From positions 1-64,000 of the forward strand of contig JBBSFE010000016.1 in NCBI GenBank assembly GCA_038239005.1: 64,000 nt of DNA, written 5' to 3'. A program made the translations under genes and the position numbers. Below, piece after piece: positions 27,143 to 36,208 of the stretch (positions within the stretch are counted from its first letter, which is position 1; each line of letters starts with the position of its first letter). The notes beneath the pieces were generated by a model, which saw nothing but the letters and a program-made list of their open reading frames with translations, had not been told where the DNA came from and ran no database searches. The stretch is from DASXHD01 sp038239005 (GTDB lineage: Bacteria > Myxococcota_A > Polyangia > Polyangiales > Polyangiaceae).

Positions 27143-27877
27143 ATGCAGCGCCTGCGCATTTGGGATGGAGCACGTGCCTTCTTCGGCGGGATCGGCTTCG
27201 TCGTGTCGCGGCCGCGCGTGTGGCCGTATGCGGCGGTGCCCGTGTTCGTCCTGCTGATGCTCGTCAGCGGTCTCGGGTTTCTCGGCATCTGGGGGAGCTC
27301 CCATCTCGTGAGCGCGCTCGTGTCGGGTGCGAGCGCGTGGGCCGAGGCCGGGCGGTGGGTGCTCGAGATTTTGATTGGCGCGGTCGTCCTCATGACGGCG
27401 GTGCTCACGGGCTTTGCGTTCACGCAACCGCTCTCCGGGTTTGCGCTCGAGTCGATCGCGGAGCGGCAAGGGCTCGCGCTCGGGCGCGGGCCGCATCCGA
27501 AGCCGGCGTTCTTCGACAACATGAAGCGATCGATCGCGGTCAACCTTCTCGGGCTTGCGGTTGGCGTTCCGCTCTTCGTGCTTCTCACGGTGATCGAATT
27601 CGCGGCGCCGCCGGCAGCTGTCGTCACGTGGCCGCTCAAATTTATTTTGTCGGCGCTGCTCCTCGCGTGGGACTTGCTTGATTATCCGCTCGGTCTTCGC
27701 GGCGTGTCGGTGCGCGCGCGCCTCTCGTTTTTCGGTCGCAACTTCTGGGCGTTGCTGCTCTTCGGTTGTTTCGGCGCGATCATTCTTCTCGTGCCTGGGT
27801 TCGGTCTTTTGCTTCTTCCGTTTGGCGTTGCGGGCGCAACGCGTCTCGTCGCGTGGACGGAGACCGAGCCCGCATGA
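27143..27877 (+). CDS. EI24/CysZ-like membrane protein
   Basis: This 244-residue protein matches the EI24/CysZ family. The N-terminal part is about VVSRPRVWPYAAVPVFVLLMLVSG, and four to six hydrophobic spans surround the conserved AWDLLDYPLGLRGVSVRARLSF region and an aromatic FGRNFWALLLFG span. CysZ imports sulfate; many bacterial EI24 proteins have no assigned role, so no transport substrate is claimed. The ATG at 27143 follows a GTG at 27140 in the same frame. The stop overlaps the ATG of the next lipoprotein gene (ATGA), showing a coupled pair. It lies 53 bp after the SPASM enzyme and could be part of that operon, but the gap is larger. Confidence 0.82.
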   Translation: MQRLRIWDGARAFFGGIGFVVSRPRVWPYAAVPVFVLLMLVSGLGFLGIWGSSHLVSALVSGASAWAEAGRWVLEILIGAVVLMTAVLTGFAFTQPLSGFALESIAERQGLALGRGPHPKPAFFDNMKRSIAVNLLGLAVGVPLFVLLTVIEFAAPPAAVVTWPLKFILSALLLAWDLLDYPLGLRGVSVRARLSFFGRNFWALLLFGCFGAIILLVPGFGLLLLPFGVAGATRLVAWTETEPA

Positions 27878-28203
27878 TGAAGCTCGTCGTGATCGCGTGC
27901 GCGTGCGCGGCGTGCGGCACCACGCTCAAAGCCTCCGACTACGCGAGCGATTGCGACGCCGACACACAATGCCTCCGCGTGCGTGTGGGCGACATCTGCG
28001 CGTGCTCGTGTGACATCGTCGCTATCAACATCAGCGACGAAGGCAAATACGAGTCGGACTACGAACGCATCGGCGGATGCCGCAACTCGTGCATTTCCGG
28101 CAACGGCGACGCAGGCTTTTCCTGCGGGGAAGGGCTCGGCCCGCAGTGCACCGCGGGCAAATGCACAATCGTCCAATTGCCCACCGACGCCGCAGCGGAG
28201 TGA
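27874..28203 (+). CDS. Cys-rich small lipoprotein
   Basis: The protein has 109 residues. Its signal (MMKLVVIACACAACG) ends in a lipobox, and the mature part carries many cysteines (LRVRVGDICACSC, GGCRNSC, GFSCGEG and GPQCTAGKC). These would form disulphides in the periplasm or on the surface. No family was identified. It is translationally coupled to the EI24-like gene by an ATGA overlap. Disulphide-rich lipoproteins are common in myxobacteria and usually have no assigned function. Confidence 0.7.
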   Translation: MMKLVVIACACAACGTTLKASDYASDCDADTQCLRVRVGDICACSCDIVAINISDEGKYESDYERIGGCRNSCISGNGDAGFSCGEGLGPQCTAGKCTIVQLPTDAAAE

Positions 28204-28215
28204 TACGCTTTCGGC

Positions 28216-28842
28216 ATGACGCGTAACCCCCAAGCGGGGACAACGACAACCGCCGCGGTCCGACCGCGCCGTGAACCGCTTAGTCAGGAGCGGATCGCCA
28301 AGACGTCGCTCGAGCTCATCGACGACATCGGCCTCGAAGAATTCTCGACGCGCAGGCTCGGCGCCGCGCTCGGCTGCGAGGCGATGGCCATCTACAATCA
28401 CTTCCCGAGCAAAGACGCGCTACTCGACGCCGTCGTCGACAGGCTCATTCGCGAGGTGACCGTCCCCTCGAAAGGCGACGGTTGGGAATCACGCGTCCGC
28501 GGCTTTGCCGCTTCGTACCGCGCGCTCGCACACGCCCACCCCAAAGCATTCGCGCTCCTCGCGACGCGCCGCTTTCGCACGCGCGCGCGAAACCTCGTCG
28601 ACCAAGTGATCGCCGCGCTCTTCGAAGAAGGTTTTTCCCCGAAGCGAGCAGCGGAGCTCTTCCGCGTCGTGTCGAACTACTGCAACGGCGCCATCCTCGA
28701 CGAGCTCTCCGGCGCGTTCCCACCCGCAACCACCGACCACCCCAACATCGCGCGCGTCCAAGAGTTTCTAACCCCCGAACACTACGACGCCCTCTTCGAA
28801 CGTGGCCTCGTGCTCTTGCTTGGTGGCTTCACGCCGGGCTGA
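28216..28842 (+). CDS. TetR/AcrR family transcriptional regulator
   Basis: This 208-residue regulator has an N-terminal helix-turn-helix of the TetR type: IAKTSLELIDDIGLEEFSTRRLGAALGCEAMAIYNHFPSKDALLDAV, with the conserved A-I-Y-N-H-F turn. The C-terminal domain starts with SYRALAHAHPKAFALLATR and probably binds a small hydrophobic ligand. The start is ATG 28216. It reads towards the convergent lipoprotein gene 28897-29868, so its targets must lie elsewhere or upstream. No clear palindrome was found in the 13 bp before its start. Confidence 0.9.
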   Translation: MTRNPQAGTTTTAAVRPRREPLSQERIAKTSLELIDDIGLEEFSTRRLGAALGCEAMAIYNHFPSKDALLDAVVDRLIREVTVPSKGDGWESRVRGFAASYRALAHAHPKAFALLATRRFRTRARNLVDQVIAALFEEGFSPKRAAELFRVVSNYCNGAILDELSGAFPPATTDHPNIARVQEFLTPEHYDALFERGLVLLLGGFTPG

Positions 28843-28857
28843 GCGTCACGCTCTCCG

Positions 28858-28897
28858 CTCTCCGCGAGGCTCTCACGCTCTCCGCGAGGCTCTCACT
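28858..28897. repeat. Two tandem 20-bp copies between convergent genes
   Basis: The unit CTCTCCGCGAGGCTCTCACG occurs at 28858-28877 and, with a last-base change, at 28878-28897. A shortened CTCTCCG copy precedes it. Each unit contains GAG..CTC symmetry and could form hairpins. It fills the short gap between the TetR gene and the convergent lipoprotein gene, so a role in termination is possible. No copy elsewhere in the window was noticed. Confidence 0.55.
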
Positions 28898-29868
28898 CAA
28901 TTCGGCGGAGCAATGACGGGCGCGACGGTGGTGACGCCGGCGCCCGAGAATGCGATGCCGTTCGGAACGGCGACGAGACACGCCGACGCGTCGGTGTTGC
29001 TGATCGCGACGATGCCCGTGTCGTGCGAGAAGCCGTAGATCTGATCGCCATAGGCGGCGATGCCGTACATTTTTCCGTACGAAGGCGCAGCCGTGGAGTT
29101 GGTGCAGCCCGAGCCTTTGTGGAGCACGCCGCGCACGTTTTTGACGACGCTCGTGGTGTTGCCGGTCTTGAGCTTCGACATGTCGATCTCGACGAGAGTG
29201 TCGACCGTTGCGCAGACGCTCTTCGGGCACGTGCGCACAGTGGCGAAGCCGAGCGGGGTGCCGCCGTTCGCGAGGAACACGATGTCGCCGGAGAGCTGAT
29301 ACGCGTCGCCCTTGGCGTCGTTGCCGAAGTTGCCGAGGATCGTCGTCTGCCCGATCGACGAGATCGAATAAATGTCTCCGCCCGAATCCGCGGCGACGAG
29401 CGTCTCGGCGACGGCGACAGTGTTCTCCGGTGCGAAGGTGAGCCCGTAGAAGACGTTTGCGCTTGGCAGGCCCCATGTTGCCTTGCAGTGAACGACGCTC
29501 CCTTGAATCTCGAGCGGGTACGCCGCGACTTGGCTGACGCCGTAGAGGTTGCCGTCTTTGTCGACCGCGATGTCGGTCATCGATGTCGGCTGGCCGCTGC
29601 CGCCGATGCAATCGAAGTCGCCGATCGTCACGATGGGGGCGCTCAAGTTTTGCGGATCGAGTTGATAGAGCGTGGTGTTCGAGTGTGCGTAGAGCAGCGT
29701 CTTGCCGCCGCCGCCGTCACCACCGGTTCCGTCCTTCGATGCGCCGTCGCCGCCGAAGGGCGAATCGGAGCCTTGGCCCGAATCATCGCCGCCTGCATCG
29801 GTGTTGAATTTGTTGCCCCCGGCGCACGCGCAAAAAGCGACTGCGACACTTACTGCAAGAAAGCGCAT
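28897..29868 (-). CDS. Hypothetical lipoprotein with propeller-like repeats
   Basis: The protein has 323 residues. A lipoprotein signal ends in VAFCACAGG and is followed by a Gly/Asp/Ser linker of about 35 residues. The main part is strand-rich with repeated short motifs such as DKDGNLYGVSQ, SGGDIYSISS, GKMYGIAAYG and DQIYGFSHDTG, spaced as in the blades of a beta-propeller. No family was identified. It ends 28 bp from the window-direction repeat copies and is convergent with the TetR gene. Its start lies 7 bp after the stop of the glycosyltransferase on the same strand, so the two may be co-transcribed. Confidence 0.72.
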   Translation of the reverse strand: MRFLAVSVAVAFCACAGGNKFNTDAGGDDSGQGSDSPFGGDGASKDGTGGDGGGGKTLLYAHSNTTLYQLDPQNLSAPIVTIGDFDCIGGSGQPTSMTDIAVDKDGNLYGVSQVAAYPLEIQGSVVHCKATWGLPSANVFYGLTFAPENTVAVAETLVAADSGGDIYSISSIGQTTILGNFGNDAKGDAYQLSGDIVFLANGGTPLGFATVRTCPKSVCATVDTLVEIDMSKLKTGNTTSVVKNVRGVLHKGSGCTNSTAAPSYGKMYGIAAYGDQIYGFSHDTGIVAISNTDASACLVAVPNGIAFSGAGVTTVAPVIAPPN

Positions 29869-29875
29869 CGGGCTC

Positions 29876-32860
29876 TTATAGCTCAGCGCGGACGAGAACG
29901 AACTTATTGCAAACGTCTTTGTCGGTGATTTCTTTGTAACTCTTTGCCTGCACTTCGCTACGCAGGCCGCCCGTGCGTGAGTGCTCGGTGACGAAGAAGA
30001 TCACTTTCGTGCCCTTGTCTTTTTGCTGCTTCACCCACTGCGTGAACGTTGCGCCGCTCGACACGAACGCGGGGATCTTGTTTCCCGCGTAGAAGTTCTC
30101 GCCCTTCCAGTTCATCTGGTACGCGACGACGGGCTCCTCGGGGCCGCTGCGCGCGCGATAATACGCTTCGAGCACTTCGTGCTGACCCCAGTGCGGCGCG
30201 GTGCGCACCATGTACACGTCGAGGCCCCAAAGCGCCCACACGAACGCGAGCCCGCACATCGCCACGACCGCAAGGCGGCGGATGCGCTGAATCGCGAGCA
30301 AGACGAACGCTGCCGCAGACACGATCGCGAATGCGCCGAGCACCGCGTTGAAGTCGAGCATCTCCGGCCACGGGCGCCGGTAGTTGTACGTGAAGAGGTG
30401 AAGGAGGTGAATCGCGCCCGGTTGATCGGCGCCTTCCGGCTTCGTCGAAAGATCGCGACCGACGAGAAGCACAACGAGCGCGCCCGCAACGGCCGCTGCA
30501 CTCCACATCAAGCGCTCGTGCATTTGCACGCGCTCACGTTCTTCGGCAAGGTCTTTGCTTTCTTCGGGATCGGCAAGCGCGACCGCCGCCGGTTGCTTGA
30601 AGCGCCGGCTCACAACGAGCGAAAGCGCAGCGACGACGAGACCCACGGTGAGCACGACCTTGTCGATGCCGGCGTAAACCTTCGCCTTGTCACCCCAGAA
30701 GCTGCCACCGGCTTTCCACGTCACGACGACGATGCCTGCCGCCATGATTCCGGTGCATGCGATCGCGAGAAGCGGGAAGCGCGGGCTCGATGTGTCGGAG
30801 CGACCGAGCATGTCGTCGAGGACGATGCCGATGAGCATCGCGATCGGCGGCACCGCGGGGAAAATGTAGTGGTGGAACTTCGTCCCCATGAAGGAGAAGA
30901 GCGCGAACGCGAAGAGGAACCACATCGCGAGCATGACCGAGACGTCATTGGTCGCGAGGTTCGCGCCGGTTGCGGGCGAGGTGTCGGTCTTGCGCATCCA
31001 CCACATGAGGCCGAGAGGCGCGAGACCCACCCACGGGAACGTCGCGTAGCCGAGCTGCCAAACGTAGAAGCGGAAGCTCGTGTCGTCGCCTTCGTTCGTG
31101 TCGTGCACGTGGTGGAAGGCGCGGTTGAACATGTCGTGAAAGATGAGCCGGTCGGTGAATGGAGATCCGTGGCGTACGTACATGGCGACGTACCAAGGGA
31201 TCGCGACGCACAAGATCACGAGCAAACCGGACACGAGCTCGAAGCGCGTGAGCTCCGACCACTTCTTCGTCGTTGCGACGTACGCGACACCGACGAGCGC
31301 GGGCAAACAGAAACCCGCGGGGCCTTTGCCCATCGTTGCGATCGCGGCGAGAAACCACGCGGCGAGGTAATAGAGGCGGCGCACGCGACGCTCGCCCCAG
31401 TTCAAGTAGATGAGCGTGCCGAGCGCTGCGCTCCACACGACGGCTTGGATGATCGGCTCGAAGCCGCCAAACAATCGGAGCAAGCTGCCGCCGAACGAGT
31501 CGGGGTGAACGCCCGCAGCTTTCGGGATCGACGCCGGATGCGACGGGTTGCACGCCTCGTTGCCTGGAAGGCCGCAGTTGCCGCCGCCCGAGCCGCTGCG
31601 GAACTCGTCCCAGTGGAAACGGAAACCTTTGGGCCCGTCACCGTGGAGGACGAGCTCGATGTTGCGCGAGAGCAAATAGAGAATCTGCGGAAGCGTGACG
31701 AGCGCGATCGCGCCGAACACGAGGTGCCACGCCGACAGCTTCCATTTTTGGCCGAACGCGTTCCATTCCCAAGTGCGCGCGCGCACGCTTTCGTCGGTGG
31801 CGAGGCCGAGCATCAAGAGGCCCATGGCGCCGCACATCGGTGCGACGAACGGCATGTCCGTCATCGTTTGGTGCGCCAGGAAATACCAATCGGGCATCGT
31901 CGCGAGCACGACGCCACCGAGCAAACCGGCACGCCGCCCAAAGACGCGCGCGACGCCTTTGTAGAGGAGGTACATGCCGAGCACGGTCAAAAGAAAGTTC
32001 GGCATGCGCACGACCCATTCGGGGTGCGCGCTCGCGAGGCCATCGGAGCCGATCAGCATCTGATCGGGCATGTAGTGCGTGCCGATCGTCGCCATCGAAA
32101 GCGCCTGAATCCAGAAATTCAGGATCGGCTTCGACCAGAACCAACCATCTTGGGCCCACCACAGCGAAATCCAGTCGTCGCGTGCGAGGATCTCGCGCGA
32201 GACCTCGCCGTAGTGCGTCTCCCACGGATCCCACAGCGAGTAGCTCCCGAGCGTGGGCAAATACAAACACGCGGCGACGACCATCAGCCAGAAGCCGTGA
32301 CGCTGCCAAATCGGACGCGCGAGCCCGGTTTCGTCTTTCGCCCACGGGCCGATGACGACGCCAACGTTGAACACCGCGATGACGAGCACGAGAAATGAAA
32401 TCGTGACGGCCGCGCCCCACACCCACTGATGAAGCGAGCCGCTCTGCCCGCCGGCGAGCGTGCCGCACATGAGGAGGCCCGCGCCGAAGAGTTGCGCGAT
32501 CGTGCGAACGAGCTTTTGCCCGTCGACCCTACCGGCGGGTTCCACGGCGTCGTCGAAGGTCCCGGCGAAATCGAGCACGCCCCACGCGGCGACGAGCATG
32601 AAGAGGAAACCGATCGGCACGCCGAAGCGCCACTGACCGTTGTGCGCCATCAAAAGGAACGCGCCGAAGCCGCCGACGAGCGCGGTGATGCCGCCACGCT
32701 TTTGCCTGAGCGGGTTGCCCTTCGCGAGCAGACGCTCGCCCTCGGGCTTTCCTTCTTTTTTGGAAGGAGGCGCCGGGGGTTCCGAGTCAGCGACGGCCGC
32801 AGGCGGGGGCGCGGGCTCGGAAGCCGGTGTGGGCTCGTTCTCGGTGGGTAACTCGGCCAT
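29876..32860 (-). CDS. Large GT-C (ArnT/PMT-like, GT39/83) membrane glycosyltransferase
   Basis: This 994-residue polytopic membrane protein has about a dozen hydrophobic spans after a charged, Pro-rich cytoplasmic N-terminus of about 60 residues. The catalytic GT-C signature is SLWDPWETHYGEVSREI, with the Asp and Glu in the first external loop, and MGKGPAGFCLPALVG matches the second conserved region. Such enzymes transfer sugars from polyprenyl phosphate donors to lipid A or proteins on the periplasmic side. The C-terminal 200 residues are soluble with one extra domain. A soluble insertion near residues 420-450 (GGGNCGLPGNEACNP) is unusual and contains two cysteines. Donor and acceptor are unknown. 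Confidence 0.85.
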   Translation of the reverse strand: MAELPTENEPTPASEPAPPPAAVADSEPPAPPSKKEGKPEGERLLAKGNPLRQKRGGITALVGGFGAFLLMAHNGQWRFGVPIGFLFMLVAAWGVLDFAGTFDDAVEPAGRVDGQKLVRTIAQLFGAGLLMCGTLAGGQSGSLHQWVWGAAVTISFLVLVIAVFNVGVVIGPWAKDETGLARPIWQRHGFWLMVVAACLYLPTLGSYSLWDPWETHYGEVSREILARDDWISLWWAQDGWFWSKPILNFWIQALSMATIGTHYMPDQMLIGSDGLASAHPEWVVRMPNFLLTVLGMYLLYKGVARVFGRRAGLLGGVVLATMPDWYFLAHQTMTDMPFVAPMCGAMGLLMLGLATDESVRARTWEWNAFGQKWKLSAWHLVFGAIALVTLPQILYLLSRNIELVLHGDGPKGFRFHWDEFRSGSGGGNCGLPGNEACNPSHPASIPKAAGVHPDSFGGSLLRLFGGFEPIIQAVVWSAALGTLIYLNWGERRVRRLYYLAAWFLAAIATMGKGPAGFCLPALVGVAYVATTKKWSELTRFELVSGLLVILCVAIPWYVAMYVRHGSPFTDRLIFHDMFNRAFHHVHDTNEGDDTSFRFYVWQLGYATFPWVGLAPLGLMWWMRKTDTSPATGANLATNDVSVMLAMWFLFAFALFSFMGTKFHHYIFPAVPPIAMLIGIVLDDMLGRSDTSSPRFPLLAIACTGIMAAGIVVVTWKAGGSFWGDKAKVYAGIDKVVLTVGLVVAALSLVVSRRFKQPAAVALADPEESKDLAEERERVQMHERLMWSAAAVAGALVVLLVGRDLSTKPEGADQPGAIHLLHLFTYNYRRPWPEMLDFNAVLGAFAIVSAAAFVLLAIQRIRRLAVVAMCGLAFVWALWGLDVYMVRTAPHWGQHEVLEAYYRARSGPEEPVVAYQMNWKGENFYAGNKIPAFVSSGATFTQWVKQQKDKGTKVIFFVTEHSRTGGLRSEVQAKSYKEITDKDVCNKFVLVRAEL

Positions 32861-32909
32861 GGCGGAAGGGGCTTACCACAACGAGTCAGGGGACCGAAAC
32901 GTACTAACT

Positions 32910-34223
32910 CTAAGGAAGTACGCTGACCTCGGACACATCGACGACGATCGTGCCGTTCGGCATGCCCCAGCCGCCGCACGAAGAAAACGAGTCGTTGAAG
33001 GCCGTGATCGCGAAGCCGAGGTCCGAGCCGGTGACCGGGAGCGCGACGATCGCCGTAACCCAGACCGTCGCGAACGGATAATCCGGGTCGCTCGACGGCG
33101 CGAGCTCGGGCACGAGCTGGGGATCGCTGAGCGGCACGGCCACATTTCCGGGCGTCGCGACCGTCACGCCAACGCCGCCGCCCGCGTAGCCTTGAACGGA
33201 GCGAACGCGGTAGACGAGCTTCAACTTGGTCGCGCTCGTGGCGTCGAAGCGCCCTGCGACACCTGCGGGGGCGGCGTTGCACGGTCCCAAGACGGGTCCG
33301 ATTGAAAACCCATCCGTCGTCGTGGAAGCCGCGCCCCACATCGCGGGCGCGGTCGATTTTCCGAATGCCGTCGCAGTCGGTACGGCGAGATAGGTCGCGG
33401 CCTTCGACGTTGACGTGGACGCGTTGCCCGACGGATCAACGAGACCGCCGGCGACTTGAAGCGTTCCCGAGCTTGCGAAATCCCAGCTCGTTCGAAGCGC
33501 CGAGACCGTCACGATCCCGGCCCAATCCGTGGGCGCCGACGTGGGCATCGAGAAGCTCATCGCGGCGCCGCCCGACCCGAGCGAAAGCGAAACGGCGTGC
33601 TTCAGCGCGATCGCATCGACGGGCTCCGAGATACGCACGGAGTAGCCATCCCACGGAAGCATTTGCGAGTCAGCGCTCGGCATCGGCGACGCAGTCGTCG
33701 TCGGGGCGCGCGCGTCGCCCGCGAGTGATCCAGTTGCGGTCGCGTCGTTGTTCCAACCGACGTCACCTTCGAACACGTCTTCCTCGCCAGTCGCGGTCCA
33801 CGATCCCGTGAGGTGGCCATCGCTGCCGACCGTCATTGCGATCGCTCTGAGCCTGTCGGTCGTCGATTGGTATTCGTACGTGCCGGCGACGAAGCCCAGG
33901 TCTCCCGAGAGGAGCACGGCGCCGTCTCGCGAAATCGCGACGGTCATTGCCGTGGGCTCGCCAAAGTCGGGCGTCACCACCGCCTCGAGCTGGCCTGCGT
34001 TCTTACGAATGTCGAGCCGCGCGTGCGCGTTGACGGCGGGATGCGTCGGCGGCGGGGGGTTCGGTTGATACGGACCGGGCGTCACGGAAAAGCCGTCGAC
34101 CGAGATGTCGTAACTGCCTTCGATGTGGAGCGAGCCAGGGTCGACGGGCCCCACGGTTCCGCCGCAAGCCATCGTCAGAGGGGAGATCGCAAGGATCCTT
34201 GCGAGTTTGGTCAATGAGCGCAT
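32910..34223 (-). CDS. Hypothetical lipoprotein
   Basis: This 437-residue protein has a lipoprotein signal (ISPLTMACGG) and a Pro-rich segment. A strand-rich domain follows that reads like a lipocalin- or META-type barrel (TAMTVAISRDGAVLLSGDLGFVAGTYEY, then HLTGSWTATGEED). The second half contains BACON/Ig-like patterns (VTVSALRTSWDFASSGTLQVAGGLVDPSG), and the end resembles a secreted carbohydrate-binding sandwich. No family name is justified. It is encoded upstream of the glycosyltransferase on the same strand with a 49-bp gap. Confidence 0.65.
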   Translation of the reverse strand: MRSLTKLARILAISPLTMACGGTVGPVDPGSLHIEGSYDISVDGFSVTPGPYQPNPPPPTHPAVNAHARLDIRKNAGQLEAVVTPDFGEPTAMTVAISRDGAVLLSGDLGFVAGTYEYQSTTDRLRAIAMTVGSDGHLTGSWTATGEEDVFEGDVGWNNDATATGSLAGDARAPTTTASPMPSADSQMLPWDGYSVRISEPVDAIALKHAVSLSLGSGGAAMSFSMPTSAPTDWAGIVTVSALRTSWDFASSGTLQVAGGLVDPSGNASTSTSKAATYLAVPTATAFGKSTAPAMWGAASTTTDGFSIGPVLGPCNAAPAGVAGRFDATSATKLKLVYRVRSVQGYAGGGVGVTVATPGNVAVPLSDPQLVPELAPSSDPDYPFATVWVTAIVALPVTGSDLGFAITAFNDSFSSCGGWGMPNGTIVVDVSEVSVLP

Positions 34224-34287
34224 GGCACGCTCTAGTGCATGCCGAGTGCCACGCGTAATAACGAATAATTACGCGAGGAAAATCACT

Positions 34288-35064
34288 TCAATGTGTGCCA
34301 AAGCGTGCAGGGCGCTTGGCAAGGAAGGCAGCCATGCCCTCGCGTTGCTCCGCCGTTTCGAAGAGGTCGGCGAAGGTCGTGGTCTCGAGGGCGTTCGCAT
34401 CCTTGAGATCGAGGTCGGCGCCTTCGAGCATGACGCGTTTGCACGCGGCGACGGCTTTCGGACCCACGGTCGCGATCGCTTTGGCGACCTCGGTGACTTT
34501 TGCGATGAGGTCCGCCGGAGCGACCACGGCGTTGACGAGGCCGATGCGGAGCGCGGTTTGCGCGTCGATCACGGCGCCGCTGTAGCAAAGCTCGCGGGCC
34601 ATCCCGAGGCCGACGCGGCGGGCGAGGCGCTGGGTTCCGCCGAAGCCGGGGATGACGCCGAGCTTGACCTCGGGCTGCCCGAACTTTGCGCGATCGCTCG
34701 CGTAGAGGAAGTCGCATGCGAGCGCGATCTCGCAGCCGCCACCGAGCGCGAAGCCGTTGATCGCACCAATCACCGGAAAATGCGCCGATTCCATCCGCGC
34801 GCCAATCGCGTGGCCCTTTGCGGACATCGCTCGCGCCTGCGCCACCGTCATCTCGGACATCGCCGAAATGTCTGCGCCGGCCGCAAATGCTTTCTCTCCC
34901 GCGCCCGTGAGGATCACGATCCCCACGGAAGGATCGCCGGCGAGCCGCTCGAACGTCGAATCGAGGGCGCCAATCAGCTCGGCATCGAGCGCGTTCAGCT
35001 TGTCCGGGCGGTTCAAGGTGAGGGTGACGATCTCGCCTGCGCGAGCCTCGAGAAGCACAGTCAT
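34288..35064 (-). CDS. Enoyl-CoA hydratase (crotonase family)
   Basis: This 258-residue crotonase-fold enzyme hydrates 2-enoyl-CoA to (S)-3-hydroxyacyl-CoA. The oxyanion-hole motifs are KAFAAGADI and ALGGGCEIALACD, and the second catalytic Glu lies in FGQPEVKLGVIPGFGGTQRL. Length and start (ATG 35064) are typical. It is convergent with a small ORF at 35167-35304 only in the sense that both lie in the gap to the hydroxyacyl-CoA dehydrogenase 35295-36152, which runs on the same strand as this gene. The two form an obvious functional pair for the S-specific beta-oxidation branch, alongside the R-specific MFE-2-like protein. Confidence 0.93.
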   Translation of the reverse strand: MTVLLEARAGEIVTLTLNRPDKLNALDAELIGALDSTFERLAGDPSVGIVILTGAGEKAFAAGADISAMSEMTVAQARAMSAKGHAIGARMESAHFPVIGAINGFALGGGCEIALACDFLYASDRAKFGQPEVKLGVIPGFGGTQRLARRVGLGMARELCYSGAVIDAQTALRIGLVNAVVAPADLIAKVTEVAKAIATVGPKAVAACKRVMLEGADLDLKDANALETTTFADLFETAEQREGMAAFLAKRPARFGTH

Positions 35065-35166
35065 GCGGGCACCTATGACACGATTGTCAGACTGGTTGGT
35101 GGAAGAGACTCACAAAAGCACTGAAATCTTGCGTTGGCGCGAGACTTGTAAAAGATTGTCGGTTCG

Positions 35167-35304
35167 ATGTCTTTCGTCATCCGGCTCTGCCTTGCGCTCT
35201 GGCTGTTCGCGTTCCTCGCGGGCGCTTCGTACGCCATGGGCAAAGAGCACGACGGCGCGCCGCTCGTTGCCCACTCGGGCAACGTGAGCCTCGATCAGCG
35301 CTGA
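35167..35304 (+). CDS. Putative 45-residue small membrane or secreted protein
   Basis: A short frame begins MSFVIRLCLALWLFAFLAG and ends after a hydrophilic tail (GKEHDGAPLVAHSGN). The first 23 residues look like a signal peptide or single TM anchor with an AxA-like end (GASYAMG). It runs against the two flanking minus-strand genes and overlaps the last 10 bases of the hydroxyacyl-CoA dehydrogenase gene. No strong ribosome site is visible, so expression is uncertain. Confidence 0.4.
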   Translation: MSFVIRLCLALWLFAFLAGASYAMGKEHDGAPLVAHSGNVSLDQR

Positions 35305-36152
35305 GCGTAGACGTAGAAGCCGCGCCCCGATTTGCGGCCGAGCCACCCCGCCGACACGAGATTCCGAAGGAGCGTGGGCGCGCGGTATTTGCTGTCGCCG
35401 AAATCGCGATGGAGCACTTCGGCGATGAAGAGCACCGTGTCGAGCCCGATCAAATCGGCGAGCTCGAGCGGGCCCATGGGGTGATTGAGTCCGAGCTTCG
35501 CGCCCGCGTCGATGTCTTCTTTCGTACCGATGCCTTGTTCGAGCGTGAAGATTGCCTCGCACAGCATCGGGATGAGCATGCGGTTCACGAGAAAGCCGGG
35601 TGCGTCGTTGCTCGTCACCACGGTCTTCCCCATTTTTTCTGCAGTGGCTTTCGCGAGCGCGTACGTCTCGTCGCTCGTCTGCGCGGCACGCACGATCTCG
35701 ACGAGCTTCATGAGCGGCGGCGGGTTCATGAAATGCAAACCCACGACGCGCTCGGGCCGCGACGTGCACGCGGCCAAGCGCGAAAGCGAAATCGACGACG
35801 TGTTGCTCGCGAGGTACGCGCCGGGCTTCAGCGCTTCGTCGCATTGTTTGAAGAGCGCGATTTTCAAATCCACATTTTCGGTCGCCGCCTCGATGACGAG
35901 ATCGCAATCCGAAAACGCCGAAGGTGATCCAACCGGCGTGATCCGCCCGGTGATGGCCGCGCGCGCGCCTGCCTCGAGCTTGCCCTTCTGGACTTGCTTG
36001 TCGAGCATCGCGTCGATCTTCGCGAGACCCTTCTTTGCGAGCTCGACGGTGGCGTCGCACAAGCGGACGTCGTAACCCGCGGTGGCGGCCACTTGCGCGA
36101 TGCCGCCGCCCATCTGCCCGGCGCCGAGAACGCCGATCGTTTGGATTGTCAT
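35295..36152 (-). CDS. 3-hydroxybutyryl-CoA / 3-hydroxyacyl-CoA dehydrogenase
   Basis: This 285-residue NAD-dependent enzyme oxidises (S)-3-hydroxyacyl-CoA. It starts with the dinucleotide-binding IGVLGAGQMGGGIA. SNTSSISLSRLA and the catalytic HFMNPPPLMKLVE follow, with His near residue 138 in GLHF. The C-terminal domain carries NHPMGPLELADLIGLD. This is the single-domain HBDH/PaaH layout, not fused to a hydratase. The downstream hydratase gene 34288-35064 is on the same strand with a 230-bp gap. Substrate chain length cannot be fixed from sequence. Confidence 0.93.
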   Translation of the reverse strand: MTIQTIGVLGAGQMGGGIAQVAATAGYDVRLCDATVELAKKGLAKIDAMLDKQVQKGKLEAGARAAITGRITPVGSPSAFSDCDLVIEAATENVDLKIALFKQCDEALKPGAYLASNTSSISLSRLAACTSRPERVVGLHFMNPPPLMKLVEIVRAAQTSDETYALAKATAEKMGKTVVTSNDAPGFLVNRMLIPMLCEAIFTLEQGIGTKEDIDAGAKLGLNHPMGPLELADLIGLDTVLFIAEVLHRDFGDSKYRAPTLLRNLVSAGWLGRKSGRGFYVYAQR

Positions 36153-36177
36153 GGGTGATGCTTATACACCGTTGCGC

Positions 36178-36196
36178 ATAACTGGTGAGCAGTTAT
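36178..36196. promoter_or_regulatory. Inverted repeat before the VapB antitoxin gene
   Basis: ATAACTG (36178-36184) and CAGTTAT (36190-36196) form a perfect 7-bp inverted repeat with a 5-bp spacer, ending 12 bp before the antitoxin ATG at 36209. Ribbon-helix-helix antitoxins of the VapB type bind such palindromes to repress their own operon, so this is a probable autoregulatory operator. Confidence 0.6.
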
Positions 36197-36208
36197 ATTG
36201 ACGCCCGC

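Noticed and set aside
29981..32398. An 805-residue plus-strand open frame opposite the GT-C transferase
   Set aside because: It is highly charged and repetitive with His/Arg runs and lies antisense to a membrane protein with a proven GT-C motif.
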